From assembly GCA_028641055.1 (NCBI GenBank), contig CM054061.1, forward strand, positions 35,777,860 to 35,841,859: a stretch of DNA of 64,000 nucleotides. The letters are read 5' to 3'. The position numbers and the translations under genes are program-made. Of the stretch, positions 1 to 12,221 are shown piece after piece (within the stretch, counting starts at the first letter, position 1; each line of letters opens with the position of its first letter). Source of the stretch: Alopecurus myosuroides (Eukaryota; Streptophyta; Magnoliopsida; Poales; Poaceae). A model generated the notes under the pieces. The model saw only the letters and a list, made by a program, of their open reading frames with translations, was not told the DNA's origin and did not search any database.

Positions 1-142
1 CAACGATGAAACTTCGGTATGTATATGATACGACATTCCCTTTCTTTGTATGTGTTTTCCTTTCAATGTCGTTGATGCACTGTGATATGAGATTGCCATT
101 TAAATCATTTATTAAATTTCAACACAGAATGATCGAGGTTGG

Positions 143-3100
143 ATGTATAGTGGTTGGAAACGTGGTAAAGCAACTGATGAGTGGTATGGAAATACAAAGG
201 AATTCTTGGATTTTGCTTTCTCTAATCAAGCAAATGTAGTACAGAATGGAAAGATTAAATGTCCCTGTGCTGATTGTCGTAACTACATTTTAAAGGATAG
301 AGATGCCGTGGAGTTAGATCTGTGTGGGTTTGGTTTTAAGCGAAATTACAGTGTTTGGTCAGAACATGGTGAGGGGCGTGTCCATCTAACAGATCATGTA
401 GCTGATGATGTTGATGAAATTGATAGGATGGACGATATGATGAATGACTTAGCTGCTTCAAACCCTCCACTTGAAGAGCAACCAATAGAATCTGCCCAGG
501 CTTTTTACAGGATGGTCGATAGTTTGAAGGAGTTGGTGCACGAACACACAAGCCACACCACTATGTCTGCCATAGCACGCTTACTCACCATAAAATCAAT
601 GACCAATCAATCTGAATCTGGTTTTAATGATACACTTCAACTCATACATGAGTTGATGCCTGAAAATTCATCGTTGCCGAAGAACTTCTATAAATCCAAG
701 AAGTTGCTAGAGGGTCTTGGTATGCCATATCATAAAATACATGTGTGTCGCAATAATTGCATGCTCTACTACAAAGAGAATGAGGGTAAACAAAAGTGTG
801 ATGTTTGTAACTCCCCCCGGTACAAGGAAGGTTCCAATAAGATCGCACATAAAGTTTTGCGATACATGCCCATCACAGATCGGTTGCAGCGATTATATGC
901 TCACGAGGACACTGCAAAAATGATGCGGTATCACAAAGAAACTCCTCGCCCTAAATTTGGCATGATGGTGCACCCATGTGATGGTGAAGCATGGCAAGAA
1001 CTAGATAAAGATGAACCGGAATTTGCATCAGATGCGAGGAATGTGCGACTAGTAATGGCAACCGACGGTTTCACACCTTATAGCTTGAGTGCCGCTTCTT
1101 ATTCATGTTGGCCAGTGTTTGTGGCTCCTTTAAATCTTCCACCTGATGTCATTACGCGACCAGAGTACATATTTCTTGCTCTAGTCATCCCTGGCCCTGA
1201 ACATCCTGGAACTAAATTGAATGTACTTATGCAACCATTGGCCGATGATTTGTTCAAATTATGGGATGGGGTTCGTACATGGGATGCATTTGGAAAGCAG
1301 AATTTTGATATGAAGGCAGCACTACTTTGGACAATCCATGATTTTCCTGCTTTCGGAATGGTTGCTGGATGGAGCACGCACGGAAAACTTGCATGTTATG
1401 ATTGTGGATGTGATACAAAAGCATTCACATTAGAGAATGGTGGGAAGGCGTCATGGTTTGATTTTCATAGGAGATTTCTTCCTTCAGACCATGAGTTCAG
1501 ATACCAACTTAATGCATTTCGGAAAGATACAGTAGTGCTAGAGGGACCACCTACGTGTTTGATAGGTGCAGAAGTGCATGCCCAAGCACAAATGCGGGTA
1601 GGTGATGGTAGGTATGGTAAAGAACACAATTGGAACCATGTTAGCTGTTTTTGGGATCTGCCTTACTTCAAAAAATTGCATCTTCGCCACACCATTGATG
1701 TAATGCACAATGAAAAAAATGTTGCTGAATCTATTTGGAACACATGCTTTGACATACCTGATAAGACAAAAGATAATGTAAAAGCAAGGCAGGATCTAAA
1801 AATTATTTGCGATCGCCCCAAGATGCATCTACAACAAAAGCCGAATGGCAAGTGGGACAAGCCAAGGGCTCCTTTTTGCATTGAGGGAAAGCATAAGGTG
1901 ATAATTTTACATTGGTTCAAAAATTTGAGGTTTCCTGATGGGTATGCTTCAAGCTTCAAAAGAGGGGTTAATTTGAAGGATAAGAAAATTTTTGGTCTCA
2001 AAAGTCATGACTACCATATATTCATGGAGCGTCTACTTCCTGCTGCTTTTCGTGGATTTCTGCCCGAAGATATTTGGGTTACTCTGTCAGAGCTTAGCTT
2101 ATTCTTTCGACAATTATGTGCTAAACAACTTAGTCGAGACACGGTAGCTGATCTGGAAAATAACATTGTTGTCTTGATTTGCAAACTAGAGAAGATATTC
2201 CCCCCTGGTTTTTTCAATCCTATGCAGCACCTAATGATTCATTTGCCTCGCCAAGCACGACTAGCTGGTCCTGTCCAGAATACATGGATGTATCGATATG
2301 AGAGGTACATTTAATGATACTAGAGCTTACTTTGTCCTTAGTTATTCTAAATCTTCATTGTTGTTTTTCTCTTTCTTTAGGAATATTGGAAAGACTAGAA
2401 AGAAAGTGCGTAATAAGTCACGAGTTGAGGGATCAATAGCCGAGGCTTACCTAATTGATGAGGCGACAAATTTTTTCTCTCTCTATTTTAAATCAAATGT
2501 GCACTCGGTTAGGAACCGACCACCTAGATATGATGATGGTGCATTGACATTTCAGCCCACTTGTGACCTTGCAATTTTTCAACATACTGGGAGGTGCATT
2601 AGTTTTTTGGGTCTTCATGATCTCACAACCAAAGAATATAATGCAGCATTTATGTATATCTTGACAAACCTTGAGGAGATGGATTATTTCTTCAAGTATG
2701 TATTTTCTGTCTTGTATAAATTCGGAAAAGTAACTATCCAGCTTATATTTTTTTTTATACATCTGAATTGTATTACCTCCTTGTAGAAAGTTTGACACAG
2801 AACATTGGACCGGTCGAAACAAACCAAATGAAAATCAGATTCTTGAACGACGGTTATTTGGTTCAAGAGCTGTGAATAACGAGTGCCCTGACTTTTTCAG
2901 CTGGTTCAAAACTATTGTAATGTGTTCTCTATCTTATGTCCTATTAGAGTTCTTTTGTGATCTTAATCATAACCAAAAACTAATAGAGCTAATTTATGGG
3001 TGCAGTGTCAAAAAACATCTAGTATTCACAACGCCTTGCGTCAAATGTCACATGGATTTAGGAAAAGAGTAAAAATCTATGGAGTTTATGATGTTAACGG

Positions 3101-3869
3101 GTATAGATTTCGTTCAGAGAAGTATGAAGAGAAGAAAAGTGACTGGGCTTCACGTAATGTAGGAGTTTGTGTTACTTGTTACGATGCAGATGATAATCCT
3201 ATTGAGTATTTCGGAATTATTGAGGATATTATAAAGATCTCATGGGAAGGCACTATGGAACTAGAGCTAGTACTGTTCAAGTGTCGTTGGTTCGATCCAA
3301 CTTCTAGTGGTGTTAAGCGCACACCGAAGTTGGGTCTGGTGGAGGTTAAGCATAGCGCACGGCTTAGCAACTTTGATCCCTTTGTGTTGGCTAGTCAAGT
3401 TACACAAGTGTACTATTTGCCTTATGCATGCCAAAGCCCTTCATTGTTACCATGGTGGCTTGTGTACCATGTGCCGCCTAAAGACCGATTGCTCCCTACC
3501 GACAACAACATCGAAGTGCTACCTGAAGATTCACCAACATTTCAAGAAGATGTCTTACAAGGGACTTTTGGGGTAGATATAGGGAATGGCTTGGATAATT
3601 TGGACCCTACTGGTTTAGATGAAATAACCGATCTGAATGAAATAGAGGTTTTGTTAAAAAAGCGCAAAATCCCCTCTTTAAATGAAAATGAGGAATTGGT
3701 AGAGGAATTGGATGAGGAGGAAGAGGAGGTTGTTGAAGAATCAGAAGAATCAGAGTCAGAGAACGAAGAAGAACAAGAGGAAGAAGCGGAAGAACAGGAG
3801 GAAGAAATAAGAGAACGAAGTGGAAGAAGAAAGAGATTCAAGAAGAACTCCGATTATGTTTACTTTTAG
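143..3869 (+). CDS. TNP2-type CACTA transposase, four exons visible
   Basis: Exons 143-2304, 2381-2695, 2787-2916 and 3006-3869 are joined by GT-AG introns and total 3471 nt, an exact multiple of three (1156 aa). Domain order: transposase-associated domain (residues about 1-75, with CPCADC), a CxxC pair at about 218, the tnp2 domain from about 250 (RLYAHED) through HDFPAF (about 399) and IDVMHNEKN (about 517), DUF4218 from about 637 (FLPEDIW) across exons 2 and 3, and DUF4216 in exon 4 (FKCRWFDP). The tail is a glutamate-rich stretch ending in a basic cluster. The frame is open upstream of Met143 to an AG at about 128-129, so a short first exon probably lies off the window. By family knowledge it binds element ends and cuts DNA. 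No disabling mutation is seen. Confidence 0.85.
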
Positions 3870-4029
3870 TTTGCAATTTTTAATCAAATTTATATCATTT
3901 GTGTAATGATGATTGTGGGACTTTATATCTAGTTAATACTTGGTTTTCTATACTACAAGATAATACCTTTTTCGCCAACTGTTAAGTACTAATTGTTTTT
4001 TTGCATCTTATAATTTATAATTGCTGTAG

Positions 4030-6746
4030 GTTGTGGCAACCGGGCGTATTAATCATCGGCGTAGGAGACAACTCACACCAGAGGCATCACAAGGGAGCAA
4101 CAATGTTGAAGCTTCCAACAGCAGCGAGAATGGTCCAACAATTAAGAAAAAGAAGGGGCGGACCAATACTAAGCTGAAGATGCCACCAAATGGTGAGCGT
4201 ATTCCAATTAATCCAATCACTGATTGGTGAGTTTATAAATCGAACATAACATTACCTCTATGTACCCATGTCGTAGCATAGTTTTTTCTTATCTTAAATT
4301 TGCTACATGTAGCTTTATATGACTGATGCATATTTATGAAATGTAGTTACTTTGATGGTGACGATGGGATAGGGGGTCAGGTTACAGCAATTTTGAAATA
4401 TGAATACCCGTCCATAATCAAAGAGAAGAACACAGCTGGTGTGGTAACCAAGCGTCATGCATTTCGATGGGAGGATTATTGTATTGTTGACCCGCCAAAT
4501 GAGCAAACCGGGGAAGAAAGTGCATCAGCCGCATACCAGTTCAAGGAGCAGTTTTGGGTAAGGGAAATATGTACTTTGTTCCATAGTACATATGAACTAC
4601 AATCTTGCCATATTTAACTTATGTTGTTTGCAGAGCATATACAAACTAGGTGATGATACTCCCGAGCAAAGAGTAGAAGCTGACCGTGTTCTTGAGAATT
4701 TAGCAAGGAAACAATTGAGGAATATGATGTACCAAGCTCGAAAAGATGCTGTGAAGAAGTACTACAATGAAGTTAGTGACGAGCCAATGGATAAGCCGGT
4801 CACCGATTCTCAAGCATGTCACAGACTGCTCGATAAATCTCAATATGTACAAGGTAGGCTAGAATGGTGTAAAGATGCTGAAGCTTGGGAGAGCCTATGT
4901 GAGTATTGGTGCTCTGATGAATTCTTCCATAAACGTGGGAACGGGAAACTCTCACGCAACAAAGCAGATCCTGAAGAAGTTGCACAAAACAAGGGTGGAT
5001 CTCGAAATTTCATTCGCACCAAAAACTTCATGGTGAGTTGTATTTACTTTATTTTCTTTTATTATACTACTAGTTGCAGCAGAATGTTAAAAGATTGTGG
5101 TTCCATATGTAGGAGAAGACATTTGGGCCTGAACAAGGAACAAGCATGAACACTTACAAGTACATGAAAGTAGGAGATAAGAAATATAGAGAGAGTGGAA
5201 GCAACGTCGCCATCGACAATCTGAAATCTAAAAACCGTCTTGTAAGTTGTTGCAAAACTTTGCACTATATTTCAAACGAAATCAATAACTGTCTGAAATG
5301 TAATACACTGTCTATCTTGTTGCAAGGATGCTTACATGAAGGGTCTTCAAGCTGCATATCCAGAAGATTGGGAGGAGCGTGATCTTGATCCTGCTGTATT
5401 GTACTCCACGAGTGGTGGCCTGCCTCATGGACGGCTTGCCATAGGTGATGGTGCTTTTAAAAAGTCACAAGTTGTTGGTGCTGCTAAAAGAAGCAATGTA
5501 AAGCCATCAAACTCCTTGTCCTACCAAGCTTTGTTGAAAAGGAACCGGTACTTGGAAAATAGACAGAAGAAAAATTGTGGCTATTTGAAAGTAAGTTTTT
5601 TGATTTTGGAATTTCTTACATGGACAAAATCTGATCTTCATACTTAAACATCAGTTGCTATTTGCCAATGCCGGACTTGATGTGCCGGAAGACCTTGAAG
5701 ATGACTTTATGGAAGATAGTAATCATGTAAGTGTTACAGTCGCATACTTGTCCTCACAATCCGATTGTTGTGCCTATGAGTTTACTTGTCATTTTCTTTA
5801 ATTGCTGAATTTTGTGTGACCGGTGAGTACCTTACGAATTCCTACCTGATGCCCATATTAATTATCAACCCGGTACTAGTTGTGTGATTGGGAAGCATGT
5901 CCTAACACAAACTTAGTTCAGTTTGGGTAGTACCTGGTCAATTGGTTCGGAAAGATTGAAATTCCATGTACCACTTGTTTGTTTTTAGAATTAGGAGAAC
6001 TCCTTTGCATGCTTAGCACTTATACACTTGGATTTTTTCCTGGAACTATATGGGGAAATATAAACAGTAAAACTTGAAATTCATGCTGGTTCATTTGGTC
6101 TTGATTTACTACATGAAGCTTGATAGAAAAGGCCTAGTCCTTGAATTAATCTAGCTTGGAGACAAAAAGTGCAATGTCACATTCCCACATGTACGCACTA
6201 TCTTTTTTAATTTCTGGAAACTTTTAAAGTTGACAAACAGATTTGTATGATGCTCTACTTGCCACTTCAATAATACAGTATGTTCACAAACAGATTGGTA
6301 CCATTATCTTCTTCGTTTGGAAGGTTACAAATAGATTTGTACGCATTATCTTCTTTGGAAATTCTGAAAGTTGACAAACATATTTGTATAGCGCTTTACT
6401 TGCCACTTCAAATATTTGTATTTCTTTCTTATTTCAATACTAAAGGATATTGTAAAATGAAAATGTGCCAGATAACCGAACAAGAAAACACTGCAAGGAT
6501 ATGAGCTAGTACAACAGCTAGGAAAACACACTGTCTAGTTGTTTGCACTACCCTTTTTGATGCATTATTCTGAGACTCGTGTCTATTTTATTATAGGTTA
6601 ACCAATCTTCCCCGCCTACTGAAAACGGTCGGACTCCGTTGACGGCATCATCCCATGCTGGAGACCAAAGTTACACTCACCCATCAGGCCAACAGGATAC
6701 TGATCGTGGAGCACGGGAGGATTCACCCATCATTGATGAACCATAA
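4030..6746 (+). CDS. Accessory CACTA protein, plant transposase (Ptta/En/Spm, Transposase_24-like), seven exons
   Basis: Exons 4030-4226, 4347-4557, 4634-5032, 5113-5241, 5327-5590, 5655-5726 and 6597-6746 join with GT-AG borders and no frame loss: 1422 nt, 473 aa and a TAA stop. The N terminus is basic (RINHRRRRQL, then KKKKGRT), suggesting nuclear DNA binding. The middle holds the family pattern: WESLCEYWCSDEF, then a GGSRNF segment, then a region around SGGLPHGRLAIGDGA. The first exon begins after an AG acceptor and has no good ATG (it opens with V-V-A-T-G), so it is probably spliced from an upstream exon, perhaps shared with TNP2 as in En/Spm, where TNPA and TNPD arise by alternative splicing; that is inference. 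The 870-base last intron (5727-6596) contains short internal duplications around TTGACAAACAGATTTGTA and no gene. Confidence 0.72.
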
Positions 6747-6780
6747 GCATTATTACTTCTTATACATGTAGGTACCAGTA

Positions 6781-6872
6781 GCAGCTAGTGAACTTTTAGT
6801 ATTGGCCGATTGCAGCTAGTGAACTTTTAGTATTGGCCGATTGCAGCTAGTGAACTTTTAGTATTGGCAGAT
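6781..6872. repeat. Three tandem copies of a 31-bp unit
   Basis: The unit begins GCAGCTAGTGAACTTTTAGT and occurs at 6781, 6812 and 6843, the last copy differing slightly at its end. It lies between the accessory gene's stop codon and the subterminal array, so it would fall in the 3' UTR or just beyond. Confidence 0.9.
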
Positions 6873-7081
6873 TGGCGTATTTGATATTCTTCAGTAGTAG
6901 ACTTGTGACTGTTATGAATACTCGTGTTTTCATATGAAAATGGATCATTGTGTGTTCTTTTGTGAAATGAAAACTTAAATGGAATGTGCTTTTCGTAAAT
7001 ACGTGTGAATCTGTATATTGATGTAGAAAAAAATATTATATGCCTATCATTTTTATATATTTTTTGAAGAAAAATGTGCAG

Positions 7082-7511
7082 CTGACAGGCAGCATACATT
7101 CCTGACAGGCAGCATACATTCCTGACGGCAACCATGCAGTCCTGACGGTCGCAATGCCATCCCCAGGAGAGACAATCCTGACAGAAAAGGCACGTCGGGA
7201 AAGAGGTTTCTGACGGTTGACTTCTCCCGTCAGGCTGGTTGGTGTATTCCCGACGGCCCGGAATCCTGACGGAACTTCCTGACGGGCGAGCCGTCAGCTA
7301 CATCCAATCTCCTGGGACACGTACTCCGTCACGAAATGCCGACATGAAAGACATTCACGACGGTGGGCCGTCAGAAATCATGTTCGTTCCTGACAGCCTG
7401 TTCCTGACGGCTGTTTCCTGACGGTGTTTGTCAGGAACGCGTATTCCTGACGGATTTTCTAGTATTCCTGACGGTACACGGCCGTCGGGAATGTCTCTGT
7501 TTTGGGTAGTG
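7082..7511. repeat. CACTA 1 subterminal repeat array and 3' terminal inverted repeat
   Basis: About 15 copies of a TCCTGACGG-like motif occur in both orientations (CCGTCAGG and the variant CCGTCGGGA), preceded by a duplicated GACAGGCAGCATACATTCCT. The last bases are TTTGGGTAGTG. Such dense short motifs next to the ends are the known binding sites of CACTA-encoded proteins; the motif sequence here is specific to this element. Confidence 0.85.
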
Positions 7512-7660
7512 ATACTTGTGTATGATACTCCCCACTATGACTAGTCTGAAGGAGTGCGCGATGGTGGAAAATGCTAGTCGCCCAGACATAAGTGTTTTAT
7601 CGAGTTAAATGCAACTTGCAAAACTTGAGCAGAAAATGGAAGTCTCCGTGGAAACTCGTT

Positions 7661-7905
7661 TTTTTTATAAAGGGTTTTTATTAATTAAAAAAGTTTAACA
7701 TTTCACTCGGCCTTTGCATCATTACAATGCACGCAGCCGAAAAGCAGAAAAAGCATCAAATATGACAGGCATAACCAAATCAGGAAGATGTAGACTTTCG
7801 TGAACTACGATGATGTTATCCCTAAATCAAGCGGACATCCATGTGGAATAAAAATATCTCTTGCCAGCTTGTTCAGCCATGCACAAGACTTCGTAAAAAG
7901 GCATT
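7661..7905 (-). mobile_element. 5'-truncated LINE-like retroposon tail
   Basis: Read on the minus strand, the segment passes a GGCTGCGTGCATTGTAATGA motif, then GGCCGAGTG, and ends in a T/A-rich tail at about 7661, as 3' ends of grass LINEs and their derivatives do. A similar ending occurs at 12222-12330. No ORF remains. The remaining bases to about 8176 include a C run at 7911-7923 and show nothing else. Confidence 0.4.
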
Positions 7906-8404
7906 ACTCCCCCCCCCCCCCCCTCCCCCAACGAGAGAAATTTGTATCATTAATAATCTTGTCATTTTTATATAGTTAGACCGACCATATAACGGCTAGC
8001 GCTTCTAACCTAATAATAGTTTTGAACCGATTATCAACCCCATTAAAAAAATACTAGATTGAAACTCATGCACATGCAGCCATGTTAATTTCTTCAAGTA
8101 TAAATCTAAATATTCAAAGGAATTTGAGAAGAACTGGAGAGTACTGGACCGTGTCCGTACGTGTAGCACTACTGTTTTGCTTCCATGTCATCCTGTAACG
8201 TTTTTCGTCCCTTCGAAATTCACCGGGGCACCGAGTGTCGACTCAAAATGGCAGCAAAAAGGCCGAAGGGCGTTACGCGTCCTTTTAAGATCAAGACAGT
8301 TTTCTCAAAAAAAAAAAAAAAAAACGAGACAGTTAGCTCGCTCCATCCTCCCCAAGCCGGTATCCGCCAGATCCTTCTCCACAACCATAGTGCGAGGTAG
8401 CTCA

Positions 8405-9270
8405 ATGTCCATGGAGTGCAATGAATTCAGCATCAGCTGCTTCCTGACTCTGTTGTTTCTGATCGAGGCCCTCCTCCCCGGCCTCTTCGCCTAGGCATCG
8501 CCACAATCCTGCTCTGCGACGTCGCCGAATACGGCCACCGCTTCTACCACGTCGTCGTCCCTAGCACCGGCGTTTCCGGTGCCCTTGACCGCCCCTTGCT
8601 CTACTCGTCCTTCTCCCACATCCTCGCCTATGCCGTCCTCAGCCAGATCCACACCATCATGTTCGTGATCTCCTGCGCCACACTCTGTCGCTTGCGCTTC
8701 GGCCACTTCCGCGCTCGCGCCCTGGCCGTCTTGGCGGGCCTGCGCAGGCGGACTGTGCCCGTGACCTTCTTCCAGACTCTCGTGATGGTCGGAAACTACG
8801 TCGACGTCTTACGAGTTACGACCCGCCTTCTGGGTGCTCAAAGATCGGGGCGAGCTTCCGGTCATGCCCATGCATCTGGCCGGCGGCGCCGTGTTACTAG
8901 CTGGCATAACCGCGCAATGGCGCCTGGCCTGCGCGGTTCCGGTCCATGAGGATGCCTTAGCTAGCGGCTTTGGCGCCATGCGCAGCAGGCTGGTGCTCGT
9001 CGGCGCCCGCAAGTTCTATGCGATGGTTGCTGTCTACGCTCTGCTCAGCGGCATCTTTGTTCCCATGACCGTGCTGACGGCCACAACCTTCCCGTCGTCG
9101 TATGTGCTGGTCTATGGGACGGCCGTTCAGGCGGTGATGTGCACGTAAGATGGTGGTGGTGATGCTGCTTGCGCAGCCCATGCTCTACCTACTCTTCTGG
9201 TACGGCTACCACGCGTCCACGCCTACAGAACCAGCGATAACACTAGCGGCAGTTCCATGGAGTAGATATG
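8405..9270 (+). pseudogene. Frameshifted plant multi-pass membrane protein, family not recognised
   Basis: A GC-rich coding-like stretch starts at ATG 8405 (MSMECNEFSISCFLTLLFLI) and then needs a shift near 8485 to continue in the frame of LGIATILLCDVAEYGHRFYH. It needs another near 8800-8822 to pass from NYVDVLR into FWVLKDRGELPVMPMHLAGG. A stop at 9146-9148 (VMCT then TAA) breaks it again, although coding-like sequence continues to about 9230. At least four hydrophobic segments are visible (for example YVLVYGTAVQAV). Codon use is host-gene-like and unlike the AT-rich flanks. The repeated shifts argue for a dead gene, or for sequencing errors in a real one. A 17-A run lies upstream at about 8309. 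Confidence 0.6.
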
Positions 9271-9399
9271 GAGTTATGACATGATCTTGCAACTAGACAA
9301 TAAGTAAGTTGCTGCCCCAAGCTACGCTACTGTAAGGGTTCCTACTCGCAGATCTGCACTACAGATATGTAATTACTTAAACTAAAGTACCAAACTACG

Positions 9400-10510
9400 A
9401 GACACATACTTTCTGATTTGTTTACCCACAGATCTGCAATTAGATGCATTATCGAGTGACGACTTGAAGGACATTAGCTAGGCCAATCTCCTCAATGCCT
9501 TGCAGAAAAAATTGTGCAATGGCTTCACCTGTCTTCTCTACTCCAGAGAAGTCTTCTGTATACAAAAATATTGAACCACGGCAATTCGATGCTATAATGT
9601 TGATTAAAGGTTGGTTCTTCATATTTGTCCATCCGTCGGAAACTATGGAGACACCATGGGTATACCGATATATATAGATGAAATAAGAAAAGTTTTATAA
9701 TCATATAACACATGTGACTAAACAAATGCTTAAACAAGTTAAATGCTAGAGGCTTACCATATGTTTAACAGGAGTTAAGTCGGTCTCCACCTTTCTCTTA
9801 CATGCATCTAAGAGAGTAGTCCTGACCTTCTCTTAGGAAAGAGATTGTATCCCTTCGGTGCCCTCTGTATGGTTGCTACCATTTTCAAATATTGTGGACT
9901 TCCATTAGCACAAAGGAACAACATTACTTGTATGATAACAACATCTCTTTCCATCCCAGAAAACGCTTTTACTAATGGACTAGCAGATTTGTTTGTAGTA
10001 ACAGAGCATGAAGGTTGTCCTTTCTGAGCTTCTTCCCAATGATTATTAATTAAACCAAGAAAAAAGTTACACTAGTGCCAAATGACAATTGGTTTTCTAA
10101 CATAATTTCTCATAAATACATATGTATACACCTTATCATATATTTTTCTTATACTTCACGCGATGTTTTGCGGCATCACAACCCATGATCTGTTTCGTCT
10201 GACCAGGACCAGCACCAAAGAAGTGATGACGAATTCTTTTGTAGGTACTTTTAAATTTCTTGTTATCGTTTGCAGTGCCATGATTTTGTTCCACCAGAGT
10301 TATTCCCTTTAAGTGTATAGAGAATAGTTAGCTCGTCAAAGAGTGGTTAGCAGAATTTGATGTACCATGCTCGGTAGATTCATCTTCATCATTGGGGTTG
10401 TTGTCGTCGCTATCGTTCTCATCACCAGCATCGTTGAGATCAATGTGAGCCGCGCCAGCGTCCTCCACTTTACTCACATCTATGGACATGTGTTTTGACC
10501 CAAACACCAT
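9400..10510 (-). pseudogene. Decayed hAT-superfamily transposase (BED-like and DUF659 regions)
   Basis: Reading the minus strand downward: an acidic N-terminal ORF begins at 10510 (MVFGSKHMSIDVSKVEDAGA). At 10310-10140 a BED-like segment contains FKSTYKRIRHHFFG. At 10030-9780 comes the DUF659 lead-in. At about 9670-9480 the diagnostic SDGWTNMKNQPLIN is followed by FSGVEKTGEAIAQFF. One extra C near 9459 breaks the frame between VVT and DNASNC, two halves of a well-known hAT motif. The dimerisation domain and terminal repeats are not seen. The introns and breaks are inferred from the motifs. Confidence 0.72.
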
Positions 10511-11189
10511 TGCAATTTCTGGAGAATGAATAGTTCATATAATTCATACATATCTTATTCAAAAAACTGTAACTAAAAGAAAGATCCGATTTTTGTCGAA
10601 CTAAATGTTGTACCTAAGTTAGAATGGTGAAAGTCTGAAGATTGAACTCTTGGATCCTCGAGAAATCAAGTCGGTGGCTCTGCGCTTTGTGTCCTTGTGG
10701 CATAGGAGAAGAAAGTATTCAAGGTTTTTTATACGGTAGGATAGAGTATCGTGTAGGTAAAAAATGGGAGCAAATTAATTGATTCCATGGATTAGGGGAT
10801 GCATGAACAAAGGCAGCATATACCTGAACAAAGGCAACATATCAGTAGTTTCCTAATATCATGCTTGATTCTAGCGACAATCAGGATACGTTCCCTTAAA
10901 CTTAGATCGCACGTAAGTCTACAATCCTTCCGTGTATGGGTCTCGTTTCCTCACCTGGTTCCTGTTTCGAGTCGAGAACCTAGCGTATGGGGTCAATGAA
11001 CCAGGGTGCAGTATTGATTGTCCGGGGACGCGTCCCCATGACCGAATCCTATCGTTCCATCGACTGTCCCCGAACCTCGATTCAGAACGACGAATCAACA
11101 ACGTGGGACGGGCCTCTGTTCCCCATTCCTGGCTAGTATGCTCTCAGCACATGCTACACAACATTGAAGCTCAGAACGAAGATTCTTGG
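10511..11189. other. Intergenic DNA, nothing recognised
   Basis: Short open frames occur, but none has family motifs or plausible splice structure. A duplicated AACAAAGGCA..ATACCTG phrase lies at about 10805-10840. Confidence 0.5.
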
Positions 11190-12072
11190 CCTGCTCAGCT
11201 AGGACGAACGGCAACCGCGCCTTGGCCGGAGGACAAGGTAGTACCGTCTGCGTCTGCGGACGAGGAGGGTATCCCTGCCAGGAATGAGGATGAACATAAC
11301 CATGCATCTGCACGACGCGGCGATCTTGGACCGGAGGAGGACGAGGAGCAGTTCTTGTAGTGCAACACTTCGCCCGTGTGACCAAATTGGTGAAAATTCT
11401 TGCACCTTAGCGGCTGCCGACGGTTCAAAGCCCAATGACCAATATCATGGATAACATCAACCGTAAAGCCAGACAGGTGGAGGAGGCCGAGTCTTTAATG
11501 TCAGGCCTTCCGTAATGCTACACCGTGGACTGTCTCTTAGGTGTCCACGTATGATCTTTTGCTGAGCTGGAACACTATTTAATGCAAAATAGAGAAGAGC
11601 CGTTTCCTATCATGACTACGGCTCTTGTCCCAGAATCCAAGGCAACGAGTAAACAATCTTGCTCAATCTGTGTACCGAAACACCCCTTGACCAATCGTTG
11701 CAGCCCATACGGAGCAAAAGCATTTAATGGGGAGGAGCAATTAGAGACGACGGACTATATCGTTGATGTATCTTACCACTGCACATGCTGATGTGGAAGA
11801 TTTAACATACGGTAGAGCCGTTCCGCGTTACGGAAGGCCTCAGAGGAGAGTAAAAGTCTTGCTATGCAGGCTGCTCCTAGATTGCACAAGCTTCCAAGGT
11901 GCCTCCTCGCTCCCGGTGCCACACGTGAGTCAACATTAGCCGGAACTAGAACTAGCTTCTGCTCCAAGCGCAACACAGGCACGGCCACAGATTGCACCAG
12001 CTTCTCCAAGCTAATTCTGACAACAAGGACTATCTCCACCTGATTCCAATCGTCCCGATGGGCTATCTCCAC
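11190..12072 (-). pseudogene. Possible retroelement gag / LINE ORF1 remnant with a degenerate zinc knuckle
   Basis: On the minus strand near 11430-11370 the phrase HWALNRRQPLRCKNFHQFGH resembles a CCHC knuckle of grass LINE ORF1-type proteins in which the second cysteine has become Phe and the last is lost. The upstream minus frame (12072-11773) is open for 99 codons, but I do not recognise it, and several stops lie between. This is a weak call based on one motif. Confidence 0.25.
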
Positions 12073-12221
12073 CTCATTTCCTTCGTCATCTTCAAAATCG
12101 GCATTGGCGCAAGTCTTGGTATTTTTGAAGATGATGAAGGAAACAAGGTGACTTGCACACTTAACCCAAGCTGAATCGAATCCCTACACTAATTTACGCA
12201 AGATTACTGCTAATGCCAACA

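Larger units (their letters stand above)
1..7511 (+). mobile_element. CACTA (En/Spm) transposon 1, 3' part; 5' end lies outside the window
   Basis: The element is recognised by a TNP2-type transposase gene (143-3869), a second multi-exon gene of the Ptta/En/Spm type (4030-6746), a subterminal array of short TGACGG-type repeats (7082-7500) and the terminal TTTGGGTAGTG at 7501-7511, the reverse complement of a CACTACCCAAA terminal inverted repeat. The base triplet next to it (ATA, 7512-7514) is the candidate 3-bp target duplication, but the matching left end is off the window. Both genes keep open frames across all introns, so this copy may be autonomous. Cut-and-paste movement in the nucleus is the known behaviour of the superfamily. 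Confidence 0.88.

Noticed and set aside
10932..11360. 142-codon plus-strand frame
   Set aside because: No family motif; the minus strand over part of it shows a degenerate zinc-knuckle-like motif instead.
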